Below, piece by piece: positions 17,518 to 27,711 of a DNA stretch of 53,646 nucleotides. A program made the position numbers and the translations under genes. The notes beneath the pieces are model-generated. The model did no database searches and was not told the DNA's origin. It worked only from the letters and a program-made list of their open reading frames with translations. The stretch spans positions 1 through 53,646 of the forward strand of contig JAOAFV010000037.1 of the NCBI GenBank assembly GCA_026416095.1, written 5' to 3'. This DNA comes from Bacteroidales bacterium (GTDB lineage Bacteria > Bacteroidota > Bacteroidia > Bacteroidales > GWA2-32-17). Numbering within the stretch: position 1 is the stretch's first letter; each line of letters starts with the position of its first letter.

Positions 17518-17525
17518 TATTTTTG
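17518..17525 (+). promoter_or_regulatory. -7 promoter box
   Basis: TATTTTTG matches TAnnTTTG, 17 bases before the ATG at 17543. It sits inside the longer reading from TTG 17450 and so argues for the shorter start. Confidence 0.45.
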
Positions 17526-17542
17526 AAAAAAAATTTTTTTAT

Positions 17543-18007
17543 ATGAAAGATATTTTATCGGTGGTAGGGCGACCAGGTTTATTTAGAATTTTATCGAAAG
17601 GGCAAAATAAATTACTTGTTCAATCATTAGAAGACGGAAGTAAAACATTCCTTTTTCCTGGCCATCAGAAAATTATTTCTTTATGTGATATTTTGGTGTT
17701 TACTGAAACTGGTAACAAATTGTTGAGTGAAGTTTTTAAAGATATTTATGTATGTTTTGAAAAAAAAATTATTGAATATAATCCAAAAGATGAAAAACAA
17801 ATTAGAGAATTATTTGCAAAAGCAGTTCCAGACTACAGCAAAGAAAAAATACATTTGTCAGATATGAAAAAAATTTTTAAATGGTACAATTTACTTGTTA
17901 AAAATAACATCGATCTCGAAGCAGAGTTTAATAAATTAAACGAAAACATTTCTAATAATAATTCTAATAATAATGGTTTAGAAACCGAAAAAAATTGTGT
18001 ACAATGA
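17543..18007 (+). CDS. DUF5606-like conserved Bacteroidota protein
   Basis: 154 residues from the ATG at 17543. The start MKDILSVVGRPGLFRIL and the following KTFLFPGHQKIISLCDI fit the short Bacteroidota-specific DUF5606 proteins as I remember them. Residues 100-130 are charged and helical, with a low-complexity Asn/Ser tail near the C terminus (ENISNNNSNNNG). No signal peptide, so cytoplasmic. The family has no established function. Its stop overlaps the ATG of the next gene (ATGA), which couples it to the secreted C39 protein, an odd partner for a cytoplasmic protein. Confidence 0.72.
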   Translation: MKDILSVVGRPGLFRILSKGQNKLLVQSLEDGSKTFLFPGHQKIISLCDILVFTETGNKLLSEVFKDIYVCFEKKIIEYNPKDEKQIRELFAKAVPDYSKEKIHLSDMKKIFKWYNLLVKNNIDLEAEFNKLNENISNNNSNNNGLETEKNCVQ

Positions 18008-21000
18008 TTTGTGTAATTTTATTTTTAATATCGTTTTATGTTAATGCTCAACTTAAATCGTATGAATTAGAAAATCGAGGCTACATTTCAAGAGTTTATG
18101 CTGTAAAAAATGGTTATATAATTACTTTAAGTTTACAAAACGATATTTATTATTTAAAGAATAATAAGTTAATTAAGCTTATTTCGGCACCTGGTTGTGC
18201 AAGGTATTTATCTGTGAACTACGACAAATCTTTTATTGGATTTAAATTGATTGATAGCGTAGGACTTCAGCAACCTGTTATTTTAAATATTGAAACTGGA
18301 AAAATCAAAAAACTTTATTCAGCAGTCACACAAGTAGGTCAACCTGTTTTTGATATGTATGGAAATGTCTATTTTACAATTGGTAAAAACTTATATAAAT
18401 ATGCTAATGATTCATTGATATTTATTTACAACATTGGTGAATATGTAAATTATATAGCCGTTTCAAAATCGGGTAAATATATTGCTTATTCGATCGATGA
18501 AAAAGGACTTTTTATATTAAATACCACTAATTCATCGGTATCTAAAATTGATGGTTTATCCTTTTTTTATCCTAAATTTTCCCCCTCTGAAAGATATGTT
18601 GCTTTTGCAACTAATCCTGATGTTTTAATAGTATATGATTTATTTACTGAAAATATTGTGGGTACTTATTGTTTAACTGGTTTTTCATGGCATAATATTT
18701 ATGATAAAATAATAGGATTACAAACTAAGATAGAAAATTTTGATATAGTTAATTCAGATATTATTGAAGTTAATATTACTACAGGCACCATTGATACTTT
18801 AATAAAAACTCCAAACATAATTGAAAGCATTCCATACTATTTTAATGATTACATTATTTATGCCGACAAAGAAAATTATTTAATTTATAAATACTTAGTT
18901 AATAATAAAGAAAAATACATTGTATATAAAGCAAACAAAATAGCACAGTCGTATGTATTTCCGAAAAATAATAAAGCCGATATATTAGTTCCAGGTACTG
19001 TACCTTATGTACATCAAGTATACGACACGCCTTCGTGGCATGAAGGGTGGGGAAGTTGTGCACCAACTACCGCAATTATGGCAATAGCATACTATAATAA
19101 GTTACCTCAGTGGCCAACTACTGTTAATCATGGGTATTCTTGGGATCCGCATGTTAGCCTTTATGGATCTTATGTGGCCGATAAATATAGATATAATGAA
19201 TGGTATTATCAGGAATCGGCCAATGCCTATGGTACCACTGCTTATGGAGGTTATGGTTACATGTGGACAGGATCATATTCTCCAAGCACCAGAATGAAAA
19301 ATTATATTCAAAATCACTATTTAACTTCCAATCAATATTGGACAACTTCTTGCACCTTTAATGCTACTGTTAATGAAATAAATAATGGCTATGTTCACCC
19401 TATATGTTCGTACTTAACATCGTCGGGCCATTTAACATTGGCTATTGGGTATGTGAGTGGGCAATATACTTTAATTTTTAATGACCCATATGGTAATAAA
19501 AACACTCCGGGTTATCCAAGTTACGATGGTGCTGGTGCTAAATACGATTGGCCAGGATATAATTACGGTTACCAAAATCTTGATGCCGATGGTTCTCATG
19601 GTTATGTTGCATGGACTGTAACAGCAAGAGGGTCGCAGCCAACTTACAACGACACTTTGATAGATGATTTATTTTTTAATCACGGCTTTTTTATGAATAA
19701 TTTTGCTAATGGTTCGCATATGCGTTTCTTTAGAGATTTTAATGTGGGTTACAATAATCATTGCTGGTATACCCTCGGTGTTGCTTCGGGTGGTGATGTG
19801 TGTTATGTAAAATGGACTCCTACTATTAATCAGGCTGGGCACTATTCAGTAAAAGCATTTATTCCTTCGAAAGGTTGTAATACTCAATCGGCTAAATATA
19901 AAATATATCATGCTAATGGTGTTGATTCTGTTATAATTAATCAACATATTAACCGAAATCAATGGGTTAATTTAGGAACTTATTATTTTAATGCAGGTAC
20001 CAGTGGCTATGTTTACTTAGGCGATATGACAGGAACAGATGGCGACTCCATTGCTTTCGATGCTGTATGTTTTTCGCGTGTTCAGGTAGACAATACCCCT
20101 CCAACAACAACCATAAATTATCAAGGAAACTGGCAAACAGGAAGCTTTAATTGCAATTTTATAGATACAGATAATTACGGTATAGAAAAAGCATTTTACC
20201 AAGTTCTTGATTTCGATGGGCAGTATTGGGGAGCAAATGCTCAACGTGGTTTCTTTGGTGACAATTTCGATATAATGCAACCGCATTGGAATGTTTATAG
20301 TGGTACTTGGTCGGTAGCAAATGGCGAATTAATACAAACCGACGAACAATTAAATAATACCAATATTTATGCTTTTTTAAATCAAAATCTTTCAAACAGA
20401 TATCTTTATCATTTTATAGCCAAATATGAGTCTACAAGCTCTACGCCCCGGTTTGGATTTCACTTTTTTTCAGATAGCGCAAATTGCACTAATCGTAATA
20501 ATTCCTATTTTGTCTGGTTCAGAATTGCTACAAATACTATAGAATTTTATAAAGTTGTTAATAATTCATTTTCGTCGCCTGTTTATACAATAAGCAATGT
20601 AACATTACATCAAAATCAGTGGTACGATTTTAAAATTACTTACGATAGAATTACTGGAGAAATAGCAGTTTGGATAAACAACTCTTTTAAAGGATCGTGG
20701 ATAGACAGCTCACCTTTTAGTTCAAATGGTAAATATATCAGTTTTCGTACTGGAAATTCAAAACTTTATGTAACTGAATTAAAAGTGTATAGATCGCGGT
20801 ATCCTTCCGTTACAATTAATGTAAGTCCCACTGGTGATATAAGGTACCAAAATCCTAATCCTCAAACACCTTCGGGTAGAATTAAATCGATTGTTGTAGA
20901 TATTTATAAAAATTTATCATCAATAGCCCATACTAATGTAAATGTTGATTGGACACCCCCCTCGTTTGTCACAATTTATGACAATAGTTACCCTGATTGT

Positions 21001-21786
21001 GATACCATTTTCTCGGTTACAAATGTTAATGCTATTTTTACTTCTTCTACTGATAGCAATAGTGGTGTGCTAAATTATAAAGTTTCTATTGGTACTCAAC
21101 CATGTGTAGATAACATTTTTCAGTGGACTGTAGTGAACGACACTACCTATTTGATGCAAAACTTGAATTTACAGCTAAATACCCCATATTATATTAATGT
21201 AAAAGCTATCAACAATGCTATGTTAGAAAGTACTTGCTCTAATTCAGATGGTTTTATTGTTTTCAATAATGTTTATGCAAATTTTTATGCTATCGATACT
21301 ATTTTATATTTGCCTAATGCTTATGCAATTTTTGTAAATACTTCGCAAAATGCTACTTCGTACTTTTGGGATTTTGGCGATGGGCAATTTAGTACCGAAT
21401 TTTCTCCCTACCATTTATATAGTGATACAGGACTTTATACTGTTAAATTATACGCGTACAATAATGGTTTATCCGATTCCTTAGTAAGACAAAATTATAT
21501 ACACGTTAAGCTTTTTAACCTACTGAACGATATTTCTAATGATTTAATTACCGTTTTGCTTGATGGCAACAAACTTATTATTGTTAATGGTGCTAATTCT
21601 AAAATGGAATATTCAATAATGGACATAAGTGGAAGAATTATACTTAAAGATTACATATTCAATAGAATTAACGAAATAAATATTTCTCAATTAAGTTCAG
21701 GAGTTTACTTTATTAAAATAAATAATTTTGTAAAAAAATTTTTAATAAATAATACTCTAAATTACTACTTTTATAAAAAATTTTAA
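18004..21786 (+). CDS. Large secreted C39-type cysteine peptidase, multidomain, T9SS type A tail
   Basis: 1260 residues from the ATG that overlaps the previous stop. In order: a signal peptide ending near NAQ; a TolB-like beta-propeller (about 20-310) with repeats such as KSGKYIAYS; a C39_2 peptidase domain (about 330-560) with active Cys near 352 in GWGSCAPTTA, His in GHLTLAIGY and Asp in NDPYG; a golvesin-like domain (about 580-700); a LamG-like beta-sandwich (about 750-930); a fibronectin-like region; a PKD domain (FWDFGDG, about 1135-1175); and a type A T9SS tail (MDISGRIIL, SSGVYFIKI). It should be exported and anchored at the cell surface. Substrate and partner are unknown. Confidence 0.88.
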   Translation: MICVILFLISFYVNAQLKSYELENRGYISRVYAVKNGYIITLSLQNDIYYLKNNKLIKLISAPGCARYLSVNYDKSFIGFKLIDSVGLQQPVILNIETGKIKKLYSAVTQVGQPVFDMYGNVYFTIGKNLYKYANDSLIFIYNIGEYVNYIAVSKSGKYIAYSIDEKGLFILNTTNSSVSKIDGLSFFYPKFSPSERYVAFATNPDVLIVYDLFTENIVGTYCLTGFSWHNIYDKIIGLQTKIENFDIVNSDIIEVNITTGTIDTLIKTPNIIESIPYYFNDYIIYADKENYLIYKYLVNNKEKYIVYKANKIAQSYVFPKNNKADILVPGTVPYVHQVYDTPSWHEGWGSCAPTTAIMAIAYYNKLPQWPTTVNHGYSWDPHVSLYGSYVADKYRYNEWYYQESANAYGTTAYGGYGYMWTGSYSPSTRMKNYIQNHYLTSNQYWTTSCTFNATVNEINNGYVHPICSYLTSSGHLTLAIGYVSGQYTLIFNDPYGNKNTPGYPSYDGAGAKYDWPGYNYGYQNLDADGSHGYVAWTVTARGSQPTYNDTLIDDLFFNHGFFMNNFANGSHMRFFRDFNVGYNNHCWYTLGVASGGDVCYVKWTPTINQAGHYSVKAFIPSKGCNTQSAKYKIYHANGVDSVIINQHINRNQWVNLGTYYFNAGTSGYVYLGDMTGTDGDSIAFDAVCFSRVQVDNTPPTTTINYQGNWQTGSFNCNFIDTDNYGIEKAFYQVLDFDGQYWGANAQRGFFGDNFDIMQPHWNVYSGTWSVANGELIQTDEQLNNTNIYAFLNQNLSNRYLYHFIAKYESTSSTPRFGFHFFSDSANCTNRNNSYFVWFRIATNTIEFYKVVNNSFSSPVYTISNVTLHQNQWYDFKITYDRITGEIAVWINNSFKGSWIDSSPFSSNGKYISFRTGNSKLYVTELKVYRSRYPSVTINVSPTGDIRYQNPNPQTPSGRIKSIVVDIYKNLSSIAHTNVNVDWTPPSFVTIYDNSYPDCDTIFSVTNVNAIFTSSTDSNSGVLNYKVSIGTQPCVDNIFQWTVVNDTTYLMQNLNLQLNTPYYINVKAINNAMLESTCSNSDGFIVFNNVYANFYAIDTILYLPNAYAIFVNTSQNATSYFWDFGDGQFSTEFSPYHLYSDTGLYTVKLYAYNNGLSDSLVRQNYIHVKLFNLLNDISNDLITVLLDGNKLIIVNGANSKMEYSIMDISGRIILKDYIFNRINEINISQLSSGVYFIKINNFVKKFLINNTLNYYFYKKF

Positions 21787-21789
21787 AAA

Positions 21790-22410
21790 ATGGGATTACA
21801 TGTTGCAGTAGCAGGAAATATAGGTTCTGGTAAAACAACCTTAACTACTTTGCTAGCTAAACACTATAAATGGAAAGCATATTATGAAGACGTTACAAAT
21901 AATCCTTATTTAGCAGATTTTTATGACGACATGCACCGGTGGTCGTTTAACCTTCAAATTTTTTTTCTAAGCAGTCGTTTAAGCCAAATTATTGAGATAA
22001 AACGATCTAATAAACCAGTTATTCAAGATAGAACTATTTATGAAGATGCTTATATTTTTGCTCCAAATTTGCATTCAATGGGATTGATGTCTACAAGAGA
22101 CTTTGAAACTTATTTCTCTTTATTCAAAATAATGATTTCTTTAGTAAGTCCTCCCGATTTAATTATTTACTTGCAAGCTTCTATTGCTAAGCTTGTTGAA
22201 CAAATACAAAAAAGGGGAAGAGAATACGAACAATCAATAAGCATTGAATATTTAAAACGACTTAACGAACGATACGAAGAGTGGGCATCGTCGTTTAATG
22301 CAACCAAACTTCTCGTAATCAATGTCGATAATCTTGACTTTTACAATAGAAAAGAAGATTTAAGTGGAATAATTAATCTTATAGATGCTAACCTCTTTGG
22401 ATTACTTTAA
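21790..22410 (+). CDS. Deoxynucleoside kinase
   Basis: 206 residues of the dNK/dGK family. It phosphorylates deoxynucleosides for salvage. The Walker A loop is GNIGSGKTT at residues 9-17; YYEDVTNNPYLADFY carries the substrate-binding Glu; SSRLSQI and QDRTIYEDA give the DRS-like catalytic motif; and the lid Arg-rich region RGREYEQSISIEYLKRL follows near residue 140. The start is 3 bases after the C39 gene stop. Which base it prefers (dA/dG versus dC/dT) is not decided by what I can see. Downstream are uvrB and recG, so DNA metabolism is a shared theme. Confidence 0.9.
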   Translation: MGLHVAVAGNIGSGKTTLTTLLAKHYKWKAYYEDVTNNPYLADFYDDMHRWSFNLQIFFLSSRLSQIIEIKRSNKPVIQDRTIYEDAYIFAPNLHSMGLMSTRDFETYFSLFKIMISLVSPPDLIIYLQASIAKLVEQIQKRGREYEQSISIEYLKRLNERYEEWASSFNATKLLVINVDNLDFYNRKEDLSGIINLIDANLFGLL

Positions 22411-22463
22411 TATAACAATATTAAATACCACTTAAGCCTGTAATTCTATAGAATTAATTCTTT

Positions 22464-24491
22464 ATGAAATTCAAACTAATTTCTGATTTTAAACCAACAG
22501 GCGATCAACCTCAGGCAATTGAACAATTATATAATAGCATAGTTTCAGGTAATAAATTTCAAACACTACTTGGAGTTACTGGTTCTGGAAAAACCTTTAC
22601 CATTGCAAATGTTATTGAAAGACTTAATAAGCCGGTTCTAGTATTAAGTCATAATAAAACTCTTGCAGCACAGTTATATGCAGAATTTAAACGTTTTTTT
22701 CCAGAAAATAAAGTAGAATACTTTGTTTCGTATTACGATTATTATCAGCCCGAAGCATATATACCTGCCACCGATACATATATTGAAAAAGATCTTTCTA
22801 TCAACGATGAAATTGAAAGGTTGAGAATTAAAACAACATCGTCGCTTATTTCTGGCCGTCGCGATGTAATTGTTGTTTCTTCTGTAAGCTGTATTTATGG
22901 CATCGGTAATCCGGCCGATTTTTATTCTTGTATTTTTAAAATATACAAAAATCAAAAAATAACAAAAGAAAATTTTTTATTAAAACTTGTAGATAATTTA
23001 TATAACCGAACCGACGACGTTCTTAAATTTGGTACTTTTAGAACTAAAGGAGAAAACGTCGACTTACAACTTACAACAGAAAATGAAACACTACGTATAA
23101 CCTTTTATAACAATTCAATCGAAGAAATTTATTCCTATAATTCAATTACTGGCGAAAAAATTATCGATTATGACGAGTTTTATATTTATCCGGCAAATAT
23201 TTTTGTAACATCAAGAAATAAGATAGAGAAAGCTATAAAGGAAATTTATCGCGATCTTGTGGTGCAAATAGATTATTTTAAAAAACAAAATCGTTTTGTA
23301 GAAGCTAAACGAATTGAAGAACGTGTTAATTTTGATATTGAAATGTTAAGAGAATTAGGTTATTGCTCAGGTATTGAAAATTACTCAAGATATTTTGATG
23401 GTAGACCACCCGGCATGCGCCCATTCTGCTTATTAGATTATTTTCCTAAAGATTTTATAACAATTATTGACGAAAGTCATGTAACATTACCACAAATAAA
23501 AGGCATGTATGCTGGCGACCGCAGTCGCAAAGAAACGTTAGTTGAATATGGTTTTAGGTTACCAGCAGCTCTCGATAATAGACCTTTACGCTACGAAGAG
23601 TTTATGGAACTTGTTAATCAAGTTATATTTGTTAGTGCTACACCTGCAGAAGAAGAACGAGAATTATCGAAAAATATTATAATTGAACAAATTGTAAGAC
23701 CAACAGGTATTTTAGACCCAGAAATAGAAGTAAGGCCATCTCAGTTTCAAATTGACGATTTAATGAGCGAAATTAAAAAAAGAGTAAAAAAAAGACAACG
23801 TGTTCTGGTTACTACTTTAACCAAACGAATGGCAGAAGAGTTATCAAAGTATTTAAAAGAATTTAATATTAAATCGGATTTTATACATTCCGATGTAGAT
23901 ACACTCGATAGAGTTGATATTATTGATAACTTGAGAAAAGGAAAAATAGATGTGCTTGTTGGTGTAAATCTACTTAGAGAAGGTTTAGATTTACCCGAAG
24001 TAAGTTTAGTAATTATACTTGACGCTGATAAAGAAGGTTTTTTGAGAAGCGAAAGATCTTTGACGCAAATTGCAGGCAGAGCTGCTCGTCATATCGATGG
24101 TAAAGTAATAATGTATGCCGATAAAATAACCGATGCAATGAAAAAAATGATTGACGAAACAAACCGACGACGTGAAATACAAATTAAATATAACATCGAA
24201 CACAATATTGATCCTAAACAAATTAGTAAGCCTGTAAAATCATTGTATGAAGAGCTGAAAGGTAAAGAAAAAAAGGAATATGAATTCGTAGAAGAAAAAA
24301 AATTGATTGCTGCCGATCCGGTTGTTAATTATATGACAGAAGAACAATTAAAAAAAGCAATTAACGAAGCAAAAAAAAGAATGAAAGAAGCAGCAGAAAA
24401 TCTAAATTTTATTGATGCTGCTATGTATCGCGATGAAATGTTTAATTTGAAAAAAATTTACAACATCCGTTTTAAAAAGAATGTTCAATAA
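22464..24491 (+). CDS. uvrB: Excinuclease ABC subunit B
   Basis: 675 residues, full length. UvrB is the damage-verifying helicase of nucleotide excision repair. Motifs: Walker A GVTGSGKTFTIANV near residue 35; the beta-hairpin YYDYYQPEAYIP near 92; DESH; the GYCSGIENYSRY region; RPTGILDPEIEVRP; helicase motifs VGVNLLREGLDLPEV and QIAGRAARH; and a C-terminal UVR domain near 630-670 (AMYRDEM) for binding UvrC. It overlaps or abuts recG. No uvrA or uvrC is in the window. Confidence 0.97.
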   Translation: MKFKLISDFKPTGDQPQAIEQLYNSIVSGNKFQTLLGVTGSGKTFTIANVIERLNKPVLVLSHNKTLAAQLYAEFKRFFPENKVEYFVSYYDYYQPEAYIPATDTYIEKDLSINDEIERLRIKTTSSLISGRRDVIVVSSVSCIYGIGNPADFYSCIFKIYKNQKITKENFLLKLVDNLYNRTDDVLKFGTFRTKGENVDLQLTTENETLRITFYNNSIEEIYSYNSITGEKIIDYDEFYIYPANIFVTSRNKIEKAIKEIYRDLVVQIDYFKKQNRFVEAKRIEERVNFDIEMLRELGYCSGIENYSRYFDGRPPGMRPFCLLDYFPKDFITIIDESHVTLPQIKGMYAGDRSRKETLVEYGFRLPAALDNRPLRYEEFMELVNQVIFVSATPAEEERELSKNIIIEQIVRPTGILDPEIEVRPSQFQIDDLMSEIKKRVKKRQRVLVTTLTKRMAEELSKYLKEFNIKSDFIHSDVDTLDRVDIIDNLRKGKIDVLVGVNLLREGLDLPEVSLVIILDADKEGFLRSERSLTQIAGRAARHIDGKVIMYADKITDAMKKMIDETNRRREIQIKYNIEHNIDPKQISKPVKSLYEELKGKEKKEYEFVEEKKLIAADPVVNYMTEEQLKKAINEAKKRMKEAAENLNFIDAAMYRDEMFNLKKIYNIRFKKNVQ

Positions 24492-24495
24492 TAAA

Positions 24496-26586
24496 ATGGA
24501 CATAGATTCGCCCATAAGATATTTACCAGGTGTTGGGCCTAAAAAAGCTGATCTTTTAGAAAAATACCTTCAAATAAAAACAGTTGAAGATTTATTGTAT
24601 TACTTTCCTTTTAAACATATCGATAAAAGCAAATTTTATGAACTTAATTCAATACCTACCGAAGATATTCATGTATTAGTAAAAGGTAGAATTATAGACT
24701 ATCAAGAAATTGTTACAGAGCGTGGAAAAAGGTTAATAGCTAAATTTGTCGATAAATATGCTATAGCTGAAATAATATGGTTTAATAATTATGAATGGAT
24801 ACAAAAATTTTTTCCTATAGGATGTGAAGTTGTTATATGCGGAAAACCTTCTTTCTTCTTTAATTCGGTAAGCTTTGTACACCCAGAAATTGAACATCAC
24901 GATAAATTTATGAAAAATTACATTCCATGTTTAGAACCAAATTATTCTATACCTGAAAAACTAAAAGAATATTCCATAAACTCAAAATTTATTAGGAAAT
25001 TGTTATTATATGTTTTTGAAAATATTGGTGAAATAATAGATCCTTTACCTCAAGATATAATAAACAGACATAATTTATATCCGTTAAAAGATGCACTTAA
25101 ATATATTCATTTTCCTGATAACTACGAAATTTTAAAAAAAGCAAAAGAACGTTTAAAATTCGATGAGTTATTTTTTTCACAATTACCACTTGTGAAATTA
25201 AAAATTGAGAGAAATAATACAATTAAAGGTTATGTGTTTTACAAAGAAAATGATTATTATACTAAAATTGTGTACAAAAATTTACATTTTACGCTAACTA
25301 AAGCACAAATAAAAGTTTTGCAAGAAATAAGAAACGATGTTGTAAGTGGAAAACAAATGAATAGGTTGTTACAAGGCGATGTTGGAAGTGGGAAAACCAT
25401 TGTTGCCCTGTTTGCTATGCTTATGGGTGTCGATAATGGCTATCAAGCATGTTTAATGGCTCCAACCGAAATTCTGGCAAAGCAACATTTTGTAAACATA
25501 ACCGAAATCTGCAAAAATACCGAAATAAAAATTTCTTTACTAACTGGCTCGACTAAACCTAAAGAGCGAACTGAAATACTTGAAAACCTTGCCAACGGAA
25601 CAATAAACATTCTAATTGGTACCCATGCTCTTATAGAAGAAAGAGTTCAGTTTAAAAATCTTGGTATTATTGTTATCGACGAGCAGCAGCGTTTTGGTGT
25701 GGCTCAACGTGCCCAATTATGGAAAAAAAGCGAATACGAACCTCATATTCTTATTATGACTGCAACTCCAATACCTCGTACTCTTGCTTTAACTCAGTAC
25801 GGCGACCTTGATGTGTCGGTAATAGATGAATTGCCACCTCATAGAGTACAAGTTAAAACAATTCATTTTTCTGAAAACCAACGTTTATTAATGTTTAATT
25901 TAGTTAAGCAAAAAATTAAACAAGGTGATCAAGTTTTTGTAGTATTTCCATTAATATATGAATCGGAAAAATTAAACTTACAAAATATTCAGGAAGGCGA
26001 AAAGTTGTATAAAAAATTTTTTCCAGAACCAGAATATTCAATCATTACTGTTCACGGTCAAATGTCAACGGCTGAAAAAGATAGTGCAATGCAGCGTTTT
26101 TTAAATAAAGAAGCCCAAATATTAATTTCAACTACAGTAATTGAAGTTGGTGTTGATGTACCTAATGCAACAATAATGATAATTGAAAATGCAGAACGTT
26201 ATGGCCTTGCTCAACTGCACCAGTTAAGAGGTAGAGTTGGAAGAGGTAAAAAAGAGTCGTATTGTTTCCTTATTACACCTGTTAACTTATCAAAAGAAGC
26301 AATGAAAAGAATAGAAATAATAACATCAACAACAAACGGATTTGAAATAGCTCAAAAAGATCTCGAAATGCGTGGGCCTGGTGAAATCGATGGTACACTA
26401 CAAAGTGGTTATACATTTAATTTTAAACTTGCCGAGTTAAGTAGCAACGAAAACTTATTATCAAAAGCAAGAGAAGAAGCTTACAATCTATTATTAGTAG
26501 ATAAAGATCTAATAAATTATCCTTATTTGCTACAAAAATTAAAGCAATGGAAAAACGAAATTATTGATTGGTGTAAAATAGGGTAA
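24496..26586 (+). CDS. recG: ATP-dependent DNA helicase RecG
   Basis: About 696 residues. RecG reverses stalled replication forks and processes recombination intermediates. The N-terminal wedge/OB domain starts with IRYLPGVGPKKADLL. Helicase motifs: Walker A LLQGDVGSGKTI near residue 290, MAPTEILAKQH, DEQQRFGVAQR (motif II, with Gln where E. coli RecG has His), TATPIPRTLAL, then STTVIEVGVDVPNA and QLRGRVGRG. The C-terminal TRG-like part is present. I prefer the ATG at 24496 because it begins at the conserved family start; the ATG at 24481 would overlap uvrB by 11 bases. Confidence 0.96.
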   Translation: MDIDSPIRYLPGVGPKKADLLEKYLQIKTVEDLLYYFPFKHIDKSKFYELNSIPTEDIHVLVKGRIIDYQEIVTERGKRLIAKFVDKYAIAEIIWFNNYEWIQKFFPIGCEVVICGKPSFFFNSVSFVHPEIEHHDKFMKNYIPCLEPNYSIPEKLKEYSINSKFIRKLLLYVFENIGEIIDPLPQDIINRHNLYPLKDALKYIHFPDNYEILKKAKERLKFDELFFSQLPLVKLKIERNNTIKGYVFYKENDYYTKIVYKNLHFTLTKAQIKVLQEIRNDVVSGKQMNRLLQGDVGSGKTIVALFAMLMGVDNGYQACLMAPTEILAKQHFVNITEICKNTEIKISLLTGSTKPKERTEILENLANGTINILIGTHALIEERVQFKNLGIIVIDEQQRFGVAQRAQLWKKSEYEPHILIMTATPIPRTLALTQYGDLDVSVIDELPPHRVQVKTIHFSENQRLLMFNLVKQKIKQGDQVFVVFPLIYESEKLNLQNIQEGEKLYKKFFPEPEYSIITVHGQMSTAEKDSAMQRFLNKEAQILISTTVIEVGVDVPNATIMIIENAERYGLAQLHQLRGRVGRGKKESYCFLITPVNLSKEAMKRIEIITSTTNGFEIAQKDLEMRGPGEIDGTLQSGYTFNFKLAELSSNENLLSKAREEAYNLLLVDKDLINYPYLLQKLKQWKNEIIDWCKIG

Positions 26587-26720
26587 TAAGTATTATTCGT
26601 AATACATAATTGTTTTTTGTATTAACTTATCACATTTTCAGATATTTTTAAAATATTTGCGTTAATTAAAGATAGTATATTTTCACTAAAAAGATCATAC
26701 TTTAATTCAAGTAAAAATAT

Positions 26721-26728
26721 TACATTTG
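26721..26728 (+). promoter_or_regulatory. -7 promoter box
   Basis: TACATTTG matches TAnnTTTG, 17 bases before the ATG at 26746. No clean -33 TTTG at the expected distance. Confidence 0.45.
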
Positions 26729-26745
26729 AAAAATTAAAGTTAGAA

Positions 26746-27444
26746 ATGAAAAAGCTTGTAGTTCTTACTGGTGCGGGTATAAGTGCCGAAAGTGGTATTT
26801 CAACATTTAGAGATAGTGGAGGATTGTGGGAACAATATCGCATTGAAGATGTAGCAACTCCCGAAGCATGGGAAAAAAATCCTCAACTTGTATTAGAGTT
26901 TTATAATCAACGTCGTAAACAATTGCTTGAATGTAAACCAAATGAAGCTCATTTAATACTTGCCGAATTAGAAAAATGGTTCGAAGTATATATCATAACT
27001 CAAAATGTAGATGATTTGCACGAAAGAGCAGGCAGTAAAAATGTTTTGCACTTACACGGTGAATTAAAAAAAGCTCGGAGTACTGTTGATCCAAATTTAA
27101 TATATGAAATTGATGGTTGGGAATTAAAATGGGGCGATAAATGTGAAAAAGGAAGTCAATTGCGGCCACATATTGTTTGGTTTGGTGAACCTGTCCCTAA
27201 AATGGCTGAGGCAATTGCTATTACCGAAAAAGCAGATATTTTTGTTATTATTGGTACATCGCTTGTTGTTTATCCTGCCGCTTCGCTTATATATTTTGTA
27301 CCTCAAACTACTCCTATTTATCTTATTGATCCTGCCGATTTTAATTTACCTAACAAAAATATTACCCACATTAAAGAAAAAGCAACTAAAGGATGTAAAA
27401 TTTTAAAGAATCTTATTTTAGACCAAGCAGATAAAGAAATATAA
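26746..27444 (+). CDS. cobB: NAD-dependent protein deacylase, class III sirtuin
   Basis: 232 residues of Sir2 fold. NAD-binding GAGISAESGISTFR starts at residue 9, TQNVDDLHERAG at 85-96, catalytic His104 in LHLHGEL, and RPHIVWFGE, GTSLVVYPAA follow. Tyr53 and Arg56 in FYNQRR match the Y-x-x-R pair that lets SIRT5/CobB-type enzymes remove succinyl and malonyl groups. The two CxxC pairs of zinc-binding sirtuins are absent; only isolated Cys residues remain, so this is a zinc-less form as often seen in Bacteroidota. It is monocistronic with its own -7 box. Acyl preference is inference. Confidence 0.92.
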   Translation: MKKLVVLTGAGISAESGISTFRDSGGLWEQYRIEDVATPEAWEKNPQLVLEFYNQRRKQLLECKPNEAHLILAELEKWFEVYIITQNVDDLHERAGSKNVLHLHGELKKARSTVDPNLIYEIDGWELKWGDKCEKGSQLRPHIVWFGEPVPKMAEAIAITEKADIFVIIGTSLVVYPAASLIYFVPQTTPIYLIDPADFNLPNKNITHIKEKATKGCKILKNLILDQADKEI

Positions 27445-27470
27445 AATATTTTGTTTTTCAATATTTTTCT

Positions 27471-27495
27471 GAAAAAATAAAAAATTAATTTTTTC
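27471..27495 (+). terminator. Weak hairpin after cobB, possible terminator
   Basis: An 8-base inverted repeat (GAAAAAAT at 27471-27478 and ATTTTTTC at 27488-27495) lies 26 bases after the cobB stop. The stem has a single G-C pair, so stability is low; a role as bidirectional terminator is only possible. Confidence 0.25.
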
Positions 27496-27711
27496 GAAAA
27501 TTTCAATGCTTTTACACAGCTAAACTCATTTAATGATTGTTAATTTGTGAATTAACTTTGTATAGTGAATGTAATTTTCAAATGAAGAAAAAATAAAAAA
27601 AACTCTAAAAAGGTTTTTGCTATTAAAGATGTAATTAAACTAAAATTTTGTTAAGAAAATTATATTTTTCTTATGAAGCACACATGTTGAACCCTTTTTT
27701 TAGATAATTTT

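Noticed and set aside
17450-17542. Upstream extension of the DUF5606 gene from TTG 17450
   Set aside because: The family sequence starts at MKDIL and a -7 box lies inside the extension.
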